Shown here: in pieces, positions 37,074-46,048 of the stretch
How positions within the stretch are numbered: position 1 is the stretch's first letter
Layout: every line of letters starts with the position of its first letter
NCBI RefSeq assembly: GCF_007827795.1
Contig: NZ_VITI01000001.1
Coordinates: 620,001 to 684,000 of the forward strand
Origin: Azospirillum brasilense
GTDB taxonomy: Bacteria; Pseudomonadota; Alphaproteobacteria; Azospirillales; Azospirillaceae
DNA length: 64,000 bases
Direction of reading: 5' to 3'
Translations under genes and position numbers: made by a program
The notes under the pieces: generated by a model
The model's input: the letters and a program-made list of their open reading frames with translations, nothing else
Told to the model about the DNA's origin: nothing
Database searches by the model: none

Positions 37074-39584
37074 TCACGTTCCCGAAAGCTGGCGCAGCTT
37101 GGCGAAGGGGTGGTCGGCGTTGACGGGGGTATCGCGGCGGGGCTTGTGGCGCGGGTTGCGGCGGCGGCGCCAGGAGACCGCCCCATCCTCCGCCACGGAG
37201 CGCGTGTAGCCAAGCCCCTTCATCACCGCGCCCAGCTCGTCCGGCTTCGCGCCGATCATCTGGGCCAGCGCCGGTTCGGCCACCGCCCGGCCCTCCTTGG
37301 CGGCGGTCAGCAGCTCGGTCTCCAGCCGGTCGAGCATGTCCACGCGCAGCGCCCGCGGCCCAGCCGCCGGGTAGCCGATGGCTTCCCAGAAGGCGGGCGG
37401 CGCGCCCGTCGCCTCCACCGAGACGCGGCCCGGCGGCGGGATCGGCACCGGCAAAGGCAACCGGTGCTTCACCGCCCACAGCAACCCGCGCAGTTCCACC
37501 GCCCCCGGCTTGGCAAGCGCCGTCAGATAGAGATGCGACACGCCGAGCCGCACCCCGTGGCGGGACAGCGCCTTGCGGTCGGCCCTCTCCAGCCCCTCCA
37601 CCATCGGGGCGACCGGCGCGCGGGGCATCGCCCCCATGTTCTCGACGAGTTGGAAGGCCAGCCCCCGCGCCGCTCCCGTCAGATCCGCGGCGTCGCGCAG
37701 CGCCAGCAAGGGGCGCAGCCGGGCGGCGACGCGGTCCTTCAGCCAGCGCTCCAGCCGGGCGCGCACGCGGTCGAGCTGTCCCTGGTCGAGCAGCCCCTCG
37801 TCGAAGGGAAGAACCGCCGGGGTCAGCACCGACGGGCCGGGACCGAGCCGGGCCACCGGCAGCCCATCCGCCGTCAGCACCCCGTCCGGCCCCAGGGCGA
37901 ACACGTCGTCCGGCTCCTGTTCGAAGGCGCGCAGGCGGGACGCCACCTCCTCGCGGAGCGCGCGGCGGGCGGCGGTCAGCAGGGACTTGGCCTCCTCCGA
38001 CCGTTCGGGGGCGTCGGGGACGAAGCGGAAGCCCTCCAGCCGGCCCACCGGGTGACCCTCCACCACTACCTCGCCGTCGGCGCGCACGCCGCCGATCAGC
38101 TCCCGCCCGTCCTTCAGCGTGCGGGCCAGCGTGGCCGAGCGGCGGTCGATGAAGCGCTGCGTCAGCCGCTCGTGCAGGGCGTCGGACAGCTTGTCCTCGA
38201 TGGCGCGGGTGCGCGCCTGCCAGTGCACGGGATCGGTCAGCCAGGAGGGCCGGTTGGAGATGTAGGTCCAGGTGCGGATGTGGGCGATGCGGGCGACCAG
38301 CGCGTCGATGTCGCCCTCGGTGCGGTCCAGCCGGGCGATCTGCTTGGCCGCCCAGTCCTCATCCAGCCGCCCGATGCCGGTGCGCAGCTGCCGGAAGATC
38401 TGCCCGAGCAGCCGGGTGTGGGCGTCCGACAGCACCTTGCGGAAGTCGGGGACCTGGCAGACCTCCCACAGCAGGCGCACGTTGTCGCGGCCCTTGGCAA
38501 GGTCCATCACCTCATGGTCGCGGACCAGCGCCTGGAGCGCCAGATGGTCGTCGGCGTCGCGGGCGCGCAGCAGCTCGGGGATCGGCGGGCGCTCCTCCAG
38601 CGACTTCAGCAGGAAGCCCGGCGTGTCGAAGCGCAACTTGCTATTGCGCCACATCAGCGTCTTGATCGTCTCGAACTGGTGGTTCTCGACGCGGTCGACC
38701 ACGTCGGCCTCCAGCTCCCCCACCTCGTCGGTGGTGCCGAAGGTGCCGTCGCGCATGTGCCGCCCGGCGCGCCCGGCGATCTGCGCCACTTCCGGCGCGC
38801 GCAGGCGGCGCGGGGCGAAGCCGTCGAACTTCACGATGCGGGCGAAGGCGACATGGTCGACGTCCATGTTCAGACCCATGCCGATGGCGTCGGTCGCCAC
38901 CAGATAATCCACCTCCCCCGCCTGATAGAGCCCGACCTGGGCGTTGCGGGTGCGCGGGCTGAGCGCCCCCAGCACCACCGCCGTGCCGCCGCGCTGGCGC
39001 CGGATCATCTCGGCCAGCGCGTAGACGTCGGTCGCCGAGAAGGCGACGACGCAGGAGCGCGGCGGCAGGCGCGTCAGCTTGCGGTAGCCGGCGTAGGTCA
39101 GCTGCGAGAAGCGCGGCCGGCTGATGAACTCGGCCCGCGGCACCAGCCGGCGGATCAGCGGCTGCACCGTGTCGGAGCCGAGGAACATCGTCTCGACCAG
39201 CCCGCGCGCGTTGAGCAGCCGGTCGGTGAAGATGTGCCCGCGCTCCGGGTCGGCGCAGAGCTGCACCTCGTCCACCGCCAGGAAATCCACCGCCCGGTCG
39301 AGCGGCATCGATTCCACCGTGCACACCCAGTAGGACGGGCTGGGCGGCAGGATCTTCTCCTCCCCCGTCACCAGGGCCACGGCGTTCTTGCCCTTGATCG
39401 ACACGATGCGGTCGTAGTTCTCGCGGGCCAGCAGGCGCAGCGGAAAGCCGATCATCCCCGTCCGGTGGCCGAGCATGCGCTCGATGGCGAGATGGGTTTT
39501 CCCGGTGTTGGTCGGTCCCAGCACGGCGACCACCCGGCCACCCGCACCCAGACCGCCCCCGGACGAAGAAAGGACAGAGGTCAT
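37074..39584 (-). CDS. SUV3-like DEAD/DEAH-type helicase
   Basis: An 836-residue ATP-dependent helicase of the group shared by alphaproteobacteria and mitochondrial SUV3. Walker A is VLGPTNTGKTHLA near residue 20, motif II is DFLAVDEVQLCAD, motif III AFSATDVY, and the second RecA domain has TDAIGMGLNMDVDHVAF and QIAGRAGRHMRDG. The C-terminal half carries family-specific regions and ends in a basic tail (RRRRNPRHKPRRDTP). It likely acts on RNA. The ATG at 39584 is preferred over an upstream in-frame ATG at 39620. Confidence 0.9.
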   Translation of the reverse strand: MTSVLSSSGGGLGAGGRVVAVLGPTNTGKTHLAIERMLGHRTGMIGFPLRLLARENYDRIVSIKGKNAVALVTGEEKILPPSPSYWVCTVESMPLDRAVDFLAVDEVQLCADPERGHIFTDRLLNARGLVETMFLGSDTVQPLIRRLVPRAEFISRPRFSQLTYAGYRKLTRLPPRSCVVAFSATDVYALAEMIRRQRGGTAVVLGALSPRTRNAQVGLYQAGEVDYLVATDAIGMGLNMDVDHVAFARIVKFDGFAPRRLRAPEVAQIAGRAGRHMRDGTFGTTDEVGELEADVVDRVENHQFETIKTLMWRNSKLRFDTPGFLLKSLEERPPIPELLRARDADDHLALQALVRDHEVMDLAKGRDNVRLLWEVCQVPDFRKVLSDAHTRLLGQIFRQLRTGIGRLDEDWAAKQIARLDRTEGDIDALVARIAHIRTWTYISNRPSWLTDPVHWQARTRAIEDKLSDALHERLTQRFIDRRSATLARTLKDGRELIGGVRADGEVVVEGHPVGRLEGFRFVPDAPERSEEAKSLLTAARRALREEVASRLRAFEQEPDDVFALGPDGVLTADGLPVARLGPGPSVLTPAVLPFDEGLLDQGQLDRVRARLERWLKDRVAARLRPLLALRDAADLTGAARGLAFQLVENMGAMPRAPVAPMVEGLERADRKALSRHGVRLGVSHLYLTALAKPGAVELRGLLWAVKHRLPLPVPIPPPGRVSVEATGAPPAFWEAIGYPAAGPRALRVDMLDRLETELLTAAKEGRAVAEPALAQMIGAKPDELGAVMKGLGYTRSVAEDGAVSWRRRRNPRHKPRRDTPVNADHPFAKLRQLSGT

Positions 39585-39756
39585 AAGCGTAAGTTTTGGG
39601 CCTGGGGACCGGCAATGCAAGCGTCAGGGCGGCCGTGCGATGCTGCAAGGACCATCCGGGGCCGAACTCTTCCGGGAATGGTATAAAACCTCGGGCCGAT
39701 GGACGGGCGCCGGTTATCCCGTCTACCCTGGCGCGCTCCACCCTAAGGGATTCCTC

Positions 39757-41379
39757 ATGCGCCGTATTCCCGCCCGTCCGCTCGCCGCCGCGCTGATGCT
39801 CGCAACCCTGGCGCTGCCGCCCGCCACCGCCCGCGCGGAGGCGCCCCCGGTGACCGAGGATGGAGCCAGGGCGCTCGCCGCCGCGCTGAAGGACGGGCTG
39901 GCCCGCTGGTTCCCCAAGAGCGGGGACGACGAGACCGAGCTGCGCTGGAGCGGCGAGCCGGTGGCGACCCCGGCCGGCGACCATTACAAGGTGGCGCTGC
40001 CCGCCCTGACCGCGGTGTCGGACGACGGCACCACCGCCGACATCGGCACCATCCACCTGACGGTGAAGCCGCAGGACGGCAACACCCACGCCGTCACCGC
40101 CACCCTGCCCGACCGCGTCGCCATCCTCGACAACGGCAAGCCGTCGGCCACCGTCAAGCTGGGCCGCCAGCGCATCAGCGCCCTGTGGTCCGGCGCCTAC
40201 GAGACGGCGCTGTCCATGGACGCGGAGCTTGGCGACCTGTCGGTCACCAGCGACCGCAAGGGCAAGAAGGGCAAGAAGGACGAGAGCGCCCTGACCGTCG
40301 GCGCCATCACCGTCGCCGGGGAGTTGAAGCCGGACGGCACCGCCGCCGCCGGCACCCCGCTGTGGAGCGGCCCCGGCGCCCTGTCGATCAGCAACCTGCG
40401 CTTCCTCGACGAGACGAAGAAGGAGGTGCTGAACCTCGGCGGCCTGACCATGGAGGGCACCTACACCCGCGTCGATCTCGCCCGCGCCGACGCCATGCAG
40501 CGGCTGACCCAGGCCCACGCCCTGGCCGGCACCCAGCCCCCGGCGGCGGAGCTGATCCCGCTGATGCAGAACCTCATGGCCGGCGCCAGCGGGCGCGTCC
40601 GCCTGTCCGGCCTGACGGCGCTGAACCCGGAGGACGGCACCCGCCTCGCCCTCGGCCAGCTCGTCCTGCGCGGCAGCACCGAGGATCTGGACAAGCCGAT
40701 GGCCTCCACCACCTTCGGGATCGAGTCCAGCGGCCTGACGCTGGAGCCGGAGATGGTCCCCAAGGCCTTCATGCCGGACAAGCTGGACATCCAGCTCAGC
40801 ACCGCGAAGCTGCCGACCGCCTCGCTCTGGCGGGCCTTCGCCGACCTCGCCACGCTCGCCGAGTCCCAGGCCGCCTTGGGCGAGGAGGACGAGGAGGACG
40901 GCGAGGAGGAAGCCACCCTGCCGGACGACGGAACCGACGAGGCCGAGATGTCGGCCATCGGCAACCGCCTGATGGGCGCCATGGCGGAGGTCGGGACGGA
41001 GTTGCGCATCGACCGCTTCGTCGTCAACACCCCGGCGACCTCCGGCACCATGACCGGCGCCATGCGCATGGCCGCCAACTCCGCCTTCGGCGCGGTGGGC
41101 AGCAGCACCGTGCTGCTGCGCGGGTTGGACGCCGCCACCAAGGCGATGCAGCCCAAGCCGGGCAGGAAGGCCGACGAGAGCACCCAGAACGCGCTGGGCG
41201 TGATCGCCATGCTCCAGGCCTTCGGGCAGGCGTCCAAGGACGACGCCGGCAACGATGTGCGCAGCTACAAGATCGACGTGACCGAGACCGGCCAGTTCCT
41301 GCTGAACGGGGCGGACATGAGCGCGCTGATGGGCATGGGCCAGCCGGAGCCGGAGCCGATCCAGGGCAAGAAGCGCTGA
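39757..41379 (+). CDS. Exported protein of unknown function with acidic segment
   Basis: A 540-residue protein with a signal peptide (LAAALMLATLALPPATARAEA). The rest is mostly beta-rich and repetitive in style: segments such as GALSISNLRFLDETKKEVLN, GRVRLSGLTALNPEDGTRLA and STTFGIESSGLTLEPEMVPK recall the large periplasmic AsmA/DUF2125-type proteins, but I cannot assign a family with confidence. A strongly acidic stretch (GEEDEEDGEEEATLPDDGTD) is followed by a more ordinary C-terminus. The start at 39757 is fixed by the signal peptide. Confidence 0.65.
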   Translation: MRRIPARPLAAALMLATLALPPATARAEAPPVTEDGARALAAALKDGLARWFPKSGDDETELRWSGEPVATPAGDHYKVALPALTAVSDDGTTADIGTIHLTVKPQDGNTHAVTATLPDRVAILDNGKPSATVKLGRQRISALWSGAYETALSMDAELGDLSVTSDRKGKKGKKDESALTVGAITVAGELKPDGTAAAGTPLWSGPGALSISNLRFLDETKKEVLNLGGLTMEGTYTRVDLARADAMQRLTQAHALAGTQPPAAELIPLMQNLMAGASGRVRLSGLTALNPEDGTRLALGQLVLRGSTEDLDKPMASTTFGIESSGLTLEPEMVPKAFMPDKLDIQLSTAKLPTASLWRAFADLATLAESQAALGEEDEEDGEEEATLPDDGTDEAEMSAIGNRLMGAMAEVGTELRIDRFVVNTPATSGTMTGAMRMAANSAFGAVGSSTVLLRGLDAATKAMQPKPGRKADESTQNALGVIAMLQAFGQASKDDAGNDVRSYKIDVTETGQFLLNGADMSALMGMGQPEPEPIQGKKR

Positions 41380-41395
41380 GGCTTGGGGGCGGGTT

Positions 41396-41507
41396 GCCCC
41401 CACCCTTCCCACGGCTTCGCCGCGGGCCCCTTCCCTCCCCCGCTAAAGCAGGGGCGGGAATTTTAGTCCCCTCCCCTGCTTTAGTGGGAGAGGGTTAGGG
41501 TGGGGGC
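41396..41507. repeat. Paired GC-rich palindromes upstream of htpG
   Basis: Arm 1 (41396-41458) starts GCCCCCACCC, contains CCCACGGCTTCGCCGCGGG and the core CCCCCGCTAAAGCAGGGG. Arm 2 (41468-41507) holds the complementary core and GGGTTAGGGTGGGGGC. The loop has changed from CTTCG to CTAAAG in both arms together, keeping the pairing. Confidence 0.85.
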
Positions 41508-41564
41508 CATACTCCCCACACCCACTCCGGTTGCGAAACTCCACTACAACGCCAGCCGATCGCT

Positions 41565-41593
41565 CTTGCATGGGGCGGTGCGCTCGCACATAT
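41565..41593 (+). promoter_or_regulatory. Candidate sigma-32 promoter of htpG
   Basis: CTTGCAT (41565-41571) and CACATAT (41587-41593), 15 bases apart, fit the heat-shock consensus CTTGAAA-N(13-17)-CCCATNT with the key CTTG and AT positions conserved. The expected transcript start, about 41600, leaves a 70-base leader. An rpoH gene is in the same window. Confidence 0.5.
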
Positions 41594-41619
41594 CTGCGCC
41601 GTCCTTCGGACCCATCGGC

Positions 41620-41649
41620 AAGCCCACCACCAACAAGCCCACCACCAAC
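41620..41649 (+). repeat. 15-bp tandem duplication in the htpG leader
   Basis: Two exact copies of AAGCCCACCACCAAC, back to back, within the 5' leader of htpG, 22 bases before the start codon. Confidence 0.9.
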
Positions 41650-41671
41650 AAGAACGATCAAGGATGACACC

Positions 41672-43561
41672 ATGACCGAGGAACGGCTCAGCTTCCAGGC
41701 CGAGGTCAGCCGCCTGCTCGACATCGTCGCGCACTCGCTCTACAGCGAGAAGGAAGTCTTCCTGCGCGAGCTGGTCTCCAACGCCTCCGACGCCTGCGAC
41801 CGGCTGCGCTATGCCGCGCTGACGCAGCCCGAACTGTCCGCCGACGACCCGAACCTGAAGGTCCGGCTGATCGTGGACAAGGAGGCGCGGACCCTCACCG
41901 TGGCCGACAACGGCATCGGCATGAACCGCGAGGATCTGGTCGAGAACCTCGGCACCATCGCGCGCTCCGGCACCGCCGCCTTCATGCGCAACCTGAAGGA
42001 CAGCGCGAAGGAGGGCGACGCCAAGAAGGACGTCAACCTGATCGGCCAGTTCGGCGTCGGCTTCTACTCCGCCTTCATGGTCGCCGACCGGGTGGAGGTG
42101 CTGACCCGCAAGGCCGGGGAGAGCCAGGGCTGGCGCTGGCTGTCGGACGGCAAGGGCGAGTTCACCATCTCCGACGTCGCCGACCTGCCGCGCGGCACGC
42201 AGATCACGCTGCACCTGCGCGAGGGCGACGACGAGTATCTGGAGGAGCACCGCCTCTCCGCCATCGTCCGCAAATATTCCGACCACATCGCCATCCCGAT
42301 CCTCTTCGGCGATGGCGAGGAGGCCAAGCCGCTGAACAGCGCGTCGGCCCTGTGGATGCGCTCCAAGAACGAGATCACGGCGGAGCAGTACACGGAGTTC
42401 TACCACCATGTCGGGCACGCCTTCGACGATCCGTGGCTGACCCTGCACTGGCGGGCCGAAGGCGCCATCGAATACACGAACCTGCTGTTCGTGCCCTCCA
42501 GCAAGCCGTTCGACCTGTTCGACCCCAAGCGCGCCCACCGGGTGAAGCTGTACGTCAAGCGCGTCTTCATCACCGATTCGGCGGAAGGTCTGCTGCCGCC
42601 CTACCTGCGCTTCCTGCGCGGCGTCGTGGACAGCGAGGATCTGCCGCTGAACATCAGCCGCGAGATGCTCCAGCACAACCCGATGCTGGCGAAGATCCGC
42701 GCCGGCATCACCCGCCGCGTCCTGTCGGAGCTGGGCAAGAAGGCCCGCGACACCGAGAAGGCCGAGGAGTACGCGGCCTTCTGGGAGAATTTCGGCGCCG
42801 TCCTCAAGGAAGGCCTCTACGACGACTACGAGCACCGGGACGACCTGCTGAAGCTGATGCGCTTCCGCAGCACCGCCGGTGACGGCCTGGTCTCGCTGGA
42901 GGAGTATCTTGGCCGCATGAAGGAGGGCCAGGAGGCCATCTTCACGATCAGCGGCGACGACATCGAGACGCTGAAGCGCAGCCCGCAGCTCGAAGGCTTC
43001 AAGGCCAAGGGCGTCGAGGTGCTGTTGCTGACCGACCCGGTGGACGAATTCTGGGTGCCGTCGGTCGGCAGCTTCCAGGACAAGCCCTTCAAGTCGGTGA
43101 CCCGCGGCGGCGCCGATCTCGGCAAGATCCAGGGCGGCGAGGAGAAGCCGGCCGAGGAGAAGGCCTCCGAAGGCGAGCTGACCGACCTGCTGGTTCTGCT
43201 GAAGCTGACGCTCCAGGACGTGGTGAAGGACGTCCGCCCGTCGGAGCGCCTGACCGACAGCGCCGTCTGCCTCGTCGCCGACGAGAACGACATGGACATG
43301 CACCTGGAACGCCTGCTGAAGCAGCACAAGCAGCTCGGCATGGACGCTCCGGCGGCCAAGCGCATCCTGGAGGTCAACCCCGCCCACCCGCTGATCAAGC
43401 GCCTCGCCGAGCGCGCCAAGGCGAGCGGTGCGGCGACCTCGCTGGACGACGCGGCGTGGCTATTGCTCGACCAGGCGCGCATCGTGGAAGGCGAGGCCCT
43501 CCCCGACCCCGCCGCCTTCGCCCGCCGTCTGGCGAGCGCGATGGAGAAGGGGCTGGCGTAA
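41672..43561 (+). CDS. htpG: Molecular chaperone HtpG (Hsp90)
   Basis: A 629-residue bacterial Hsp90. The GHKL ATPase domain shows ELVSNASDACDRLRY (the catalytic Glu and Asn), DNGIGMNREDLVENLGTIA, and GQFGVGFYSAFMVAD. The middle domain contains YIRFLRG-like PPYLRFLRGVVDSEDLPLNI and SREMLQHNPML; the C-terminal dimerisation domain has LERLLKQHKQLG and LEVNPAHPLIKRL. Length is normal. ATG at 41672 gives MTEERLSFQAEVSRLLDIVA. A sigma-32-like promoter precedes it. Confidence 0.98.
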   Translation: MTEERLSFQAEVSRLLDIVAHSLYSEKEVFLRELVSNASDACDRLRYAALTQPELSADDPNLKVRLIVDKEARTLTVADNGIGMNREDLVENLGTIARSGTAAFMRNLKDSAKEGDAKKDVNLIGQFGVGFYSAFMVADRVEVLTRKAGESQGWRWLSDGKGEFTISDVADLPRGTQITLHLREGDDEYLEEHRLSAIVRKYSDHIAIPILFGDGEEAKPLNSASALWMRSKNEITAEQYTEFYHHVGHAFDDPWLTLHWRAEGAIEYTNLLFVPSSKPFDLFDPKRAHRVKLYVKRVFITDSAEGLLPPYLRFLRGVVDSEDLPLNISREMLQHNPMLAKIRAGITRRVLSELGKKARDTEKAEEYAAFWENFGAVLKEGLYDDYEHRDDLLKLMRFRSTAGDGLVSLEEYLGRMKEGQEAIFTISGDDIETLKRSPQLEGFKAKGVEVLLLTDPVDEFWVPSVGSFQDKPFKSVTRGGADLGKIQGGEEKPAEEKASEGELTDLLVLLKLTLQDVVKDVRPSERLTDSAVCLVADENDMDMHLERLLKQHKQLGMDAPAAKRILEVNPAHPLIKRLAERAKASGAATSLDDAAWLLLDQARIVEGEALPDPAAFARRLASAMEKGLA

Positions 43562-43570
43562 CCCGCCTCC

Positions 43571-43616
43571 TCCCTAACCCTCCCCCGCTTCGCAGGGGAG
43601 GGCCGGGGTGGGGGCA
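43571..43616. repeat. Single copy of the GC-rich palindrome (htpG-kinase gap)
   Basis: One half-unit: CCCTAACCCTCCCCCGCTTC followed by GCAGGGGAGGGCCGGGGTGG and GGGC, between the convergent htpG and histidine kinase genes. It keeps the core hairpin (CCCTCCCCCGC / GCAGGGGAGGG) but lacks the second arm seen elsewhere. Confidence 0.8.
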
Positions 43617-43620
43617 GTGC

Positions 43621-44880
43621 TTATCCCCCCACCCGCTCCGCCGGGAAGACCAGCGTCATGGTGGTGCCGCGGTCGGGCGCCGTGTCGATGTCCAGCCTCC
43701 CCCCGTGAAGCTCCACCAGCCGCTTTGTCAAAGGCAGGCCGAGGCCGGTGCCGATGTGGTTGCGGCCCAGCGCGCTGTCGATCTGGCCCCAGGGCTCCAG
43801 CGCTTTCTCCAGCTCGTCGGCGGTCATGCCGATGCCGGTGTCGTGCACCGACAGGCACAGCGTCCCGTCCGCCGCCAAACGGCCGTTCAGAGTGACCACC
43901 CCGTCGGGCGGCGTGAACTTCACCGCGTTGGACAGCAGGTTCAGCAGCATCTGCCGCAGCTTGCGCTCGTCGGCGCGCAGCGGCGGCAGGTCGGGCGGCA
44001 GGTCCGTCTCGATGCCGACCCCGGCCCGCCCGGCGCGGTCGGAGAGCAGGCGCGCGCTGCCCACGGCGACGCGCGGCACGTCCACCAGGGATTCGGCCAG
44101 ATCCAGCCGCCCGGCCTCCGCCTTCGACAGGTCGAGCAGGTCGTTGATCAGGTCCATCAGGTAGCGCCCGCTTTCCGCGATGTCGCGGGCGTAGTCGCGG
44201 TAGAGCGGGTTGGAAATCGGCCCCAGAACCTCCTGCTCCAACAGCTCCGCGAATCCCATCATGGCGTTCAGCGGGGTGCGGATCTCATGGCTCATGCAGG
44301 CGAAGAAGGCGGTCTTGGCCCGGTTGGCGCGCTCCGCGGCGCGGCGGGCCTCGTCAAGCTGGCGGGTCCGCTGAATGATCTGCTCATCCGTCCGCGCCAG
44401 CAGGTCCAGCCCCGAACCGATGCCGAGGTAACGCCCGTTCTCCAGCACGACGAAGCCAGAGGTCAGCGCGCCCGGCTTGTCCTGCATGATCCGCCGCGCG
44501 ACCTCGCAGAGCGGAAGGTCCGCGTCGACCAGCAGCGGCGCCGAATCCATCGCCATCCGCGCCGGAGCCTCCGGATCGGCCATCCCCGCCAGCGCCAGAC
44601 GGTCCACCAGCCCCAGAACGCGCCCGTCCTCCGCCGTCACGGCGAGCGCCGGCAGGCCGGGTTGGGCGGCCAGCCGGTCCCGCAAGACGCGGCAAGGTGC
44701 ATCCGGCCCGGCGGGCGGTTCACGGACGGCCAGCAGGGCCGCCGCCAGAGGAGCGACCTCCGTTTCCGGCGTGCCGCTGGGGGCGGAACTGGACGGATCG
44801 GACTCGAGCACGGGGTGACGCAGCCTCGTCTGTCGGATGGGACGGTCGGTGCGGAACCGACGCGGCCCCGGACCCTCCAT
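43621..44880 (-). CDS. Sensor histidine kinase with N-terminal CBS-like region
   Basis: A soluble 419-residue kinase. Residues about 45-165 look like a CBS-type pair (VLRDRLAAQPGLPALAVTAE, LPLCEVARRIMQDKPGALTS, then GFVVLENGRYLGIGSGLDLL). A coiled linker follows, then the HisKA helix AFFACMSHEIRTPLNAMMGF, and a HATPase domain with LLNLLSNAVKFTPPDG (N box), SVHDTGIGMTADEL (G1) and GTGLGLPLTKRLVELHGG (G2). No membrane segment is seen. The N-terminus is uncertain: a GTG at 44811 is an alternative, and upstream frames extend to 44994. The cognate regulator is not adjacent. Confidence 0.85.
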   Translation of the reverse strand: MEGPGPRRFRTDRPIRQTRLRHPVLESDPSSSAPSGTPETEVAPLAAALLAVREPPAGPDAPCRVLRDRLAAQPGLPALAVTAEDGRVLGLVDRLALAGMADPEAPARMAMDSAPLLVDADLPLCEVARRIMQDKPGALTSGFVVLENGRYLGIGSGLDLLARTDEQIIQRTRQLDEARRAAERANRAKTAFFACMSHEIRTPLNAMMGFAELLEQEVLGPISNPLYRDYARDIAESGRYLMDLINDLLDLSKAEAGRLDLAESLVDVPRVAVGSARLLSDRAGRAGVGIETDLPPDLPPLRADERKLRQMLLNLLSNAVKFTPPDGVVTLNGRLAADGTLCLSVHDTGIGMTADELEKALEPWGQIDSALGRNHIGTGLGLPLTKRLVELHGGRLDIDTAPDRGTTMTLVFPAERVGG

Positions 44881-44914
44881 TCTGCCAGACGTTCGTTTGC
44901 AATTGGTTGCCGCG

Positions 44915-45856
44915 TCAAACGGCTCCGGACGCCGGCACCGGGTTTTCCGCCACGCCGTTCCCGCCAAGCCCGCCGGTCGCGGTGACCTGCACATCCACCG
45001 TCATGCCGAGGAAATCCGAGGGCGCCCCGGTCCAGGAACCGCCGAGCGGCACCGCCTGCGAGGGGTCGCGGGCGACGGCGACGCGGATCAGGTTCTTGCC
45101 GCCGACGATGCCGTTGGTCGGGTCGAACTCCACCCAGCCGCAGCCCGGCAGGTAGATCTCCACCCAGGCGTGGGTCGCCCCGCCGCCGGTCATCGCCCCT
45201 TCCTGCCCGTCCCGCGCGGGATCGTAGAGGTAGCCGGAAACGAAGCGCGCCGCGAAGCCCAGCGAACGCACCGCCTCCATCATCAGAAGCGCGAAGTCGC
45301 GGCAGGAGCCGCTCTTCCACGTCAGGGTGTCCACCGGGCTCTGGGTGCCTTCAAGGTCGCGGGCCTGATAGGTGAAGGTCTCCTTGATGGTCCGGGTCAT
45401 CGACACCAGCATGTCCTGCGTGTCGGGCGGCCCGCCCTCGCCCAGCGACACGAACTGCCGGGCCCACTCGTCCACCAGATGGTCGGGGTCCGGATAGTGC
45501 CGCTGGGTGGTCAGCGCCAGATCCGGCACCTCTTCCGCGGAATAGCTGAAGGGATAGGAGCGCGCGTAATCCTCGATGGGGAATTCCAGCTCGCCCATCG
45601 GGTAGTGATCGACCCGGATGTGGCTTTCGAAGCGCAGCTCGGTCGCCGGCTGGTCGAAGTTCACCACCGCGATGGAATTGCCGAACACGTCGTGCAGCCA
45701 ACGGACGGAGGCCGGCGGCGGGCTGATCACCAGACCCGTTTCGATCAACCGCAGATCGTGGCTGTCGCGGGGCCGGAACATCAGGCGATGGTCGCCGAAG
45801 GTCACCGGGTTGGCGTAGCGGTAGGTGGTGGTGTGGTGGATGTCCAGGGTCATCAT
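44915..45856 (-). CDS. Transglutaminase-like cysteine protease family protein
   Basis: A 313-residue protein. The N-terminal bacterial transglutaminase-like domain reads MTLDIHHTTTYRYANPVTFG and HRLMFRPRDSHDLRL. The catalytic core has Cys in WKSGSCRDFALLMMEAVRSL, His in GATHAWVEIYLPGCGWVEFD and Asp in the following DPTNG. Proteins of this kind are often next to alpha-E/circularly permuted ATP-grasp genes; none is present here. The substrate is unknown. It starts with two adjacent ATGs (45856 and 45853). Confidence 0.87.
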   Translation of the reverse strand: MMTLDIHHTTTYRYANPVTFGDHRLMFRPRDSHDLRLIETGLVISPPPASVRWLHDVFGNSIAVVNFDQPATELRFESHIRVDHYPMGELEFPIEDYARSYPFSYSAEEVPDLALTTQRHYPDPDHLVDEWARQFVSLGEGGPPDTQDMLVSMTRTIKETFTYQARDLEGTQSPVDTLTWKSGSCRDFALLMMEAVRSLGFAARFVSGYLYDPARDGQEGAMTGGGATHAWVEIYLPGCGWVEFDPTNGIVGGKNLIRVAVARDPSQAVPLGGSWTGAPSDFLGMTVDVQVTATGGLGGNGVAENPVPASGAV

Positions 45857-46048
45857 GGCGCGCGCCCTTTCGGTAAGCCGACACCAAACGTCGGCGTTTG
45901 TGAATGGTTCCGAATCACAGTATGGTGCTCGGGCATTCGGGTGGCCGTGCCGGGGAGGGACGGCGGCCAGCGCGCGGCCGGGGCCACACATGCCAAGCCA
46001 TACGGGCCGGTCCACGCGCGCCAGTGAGACGACAACAAGGGGACTTCC

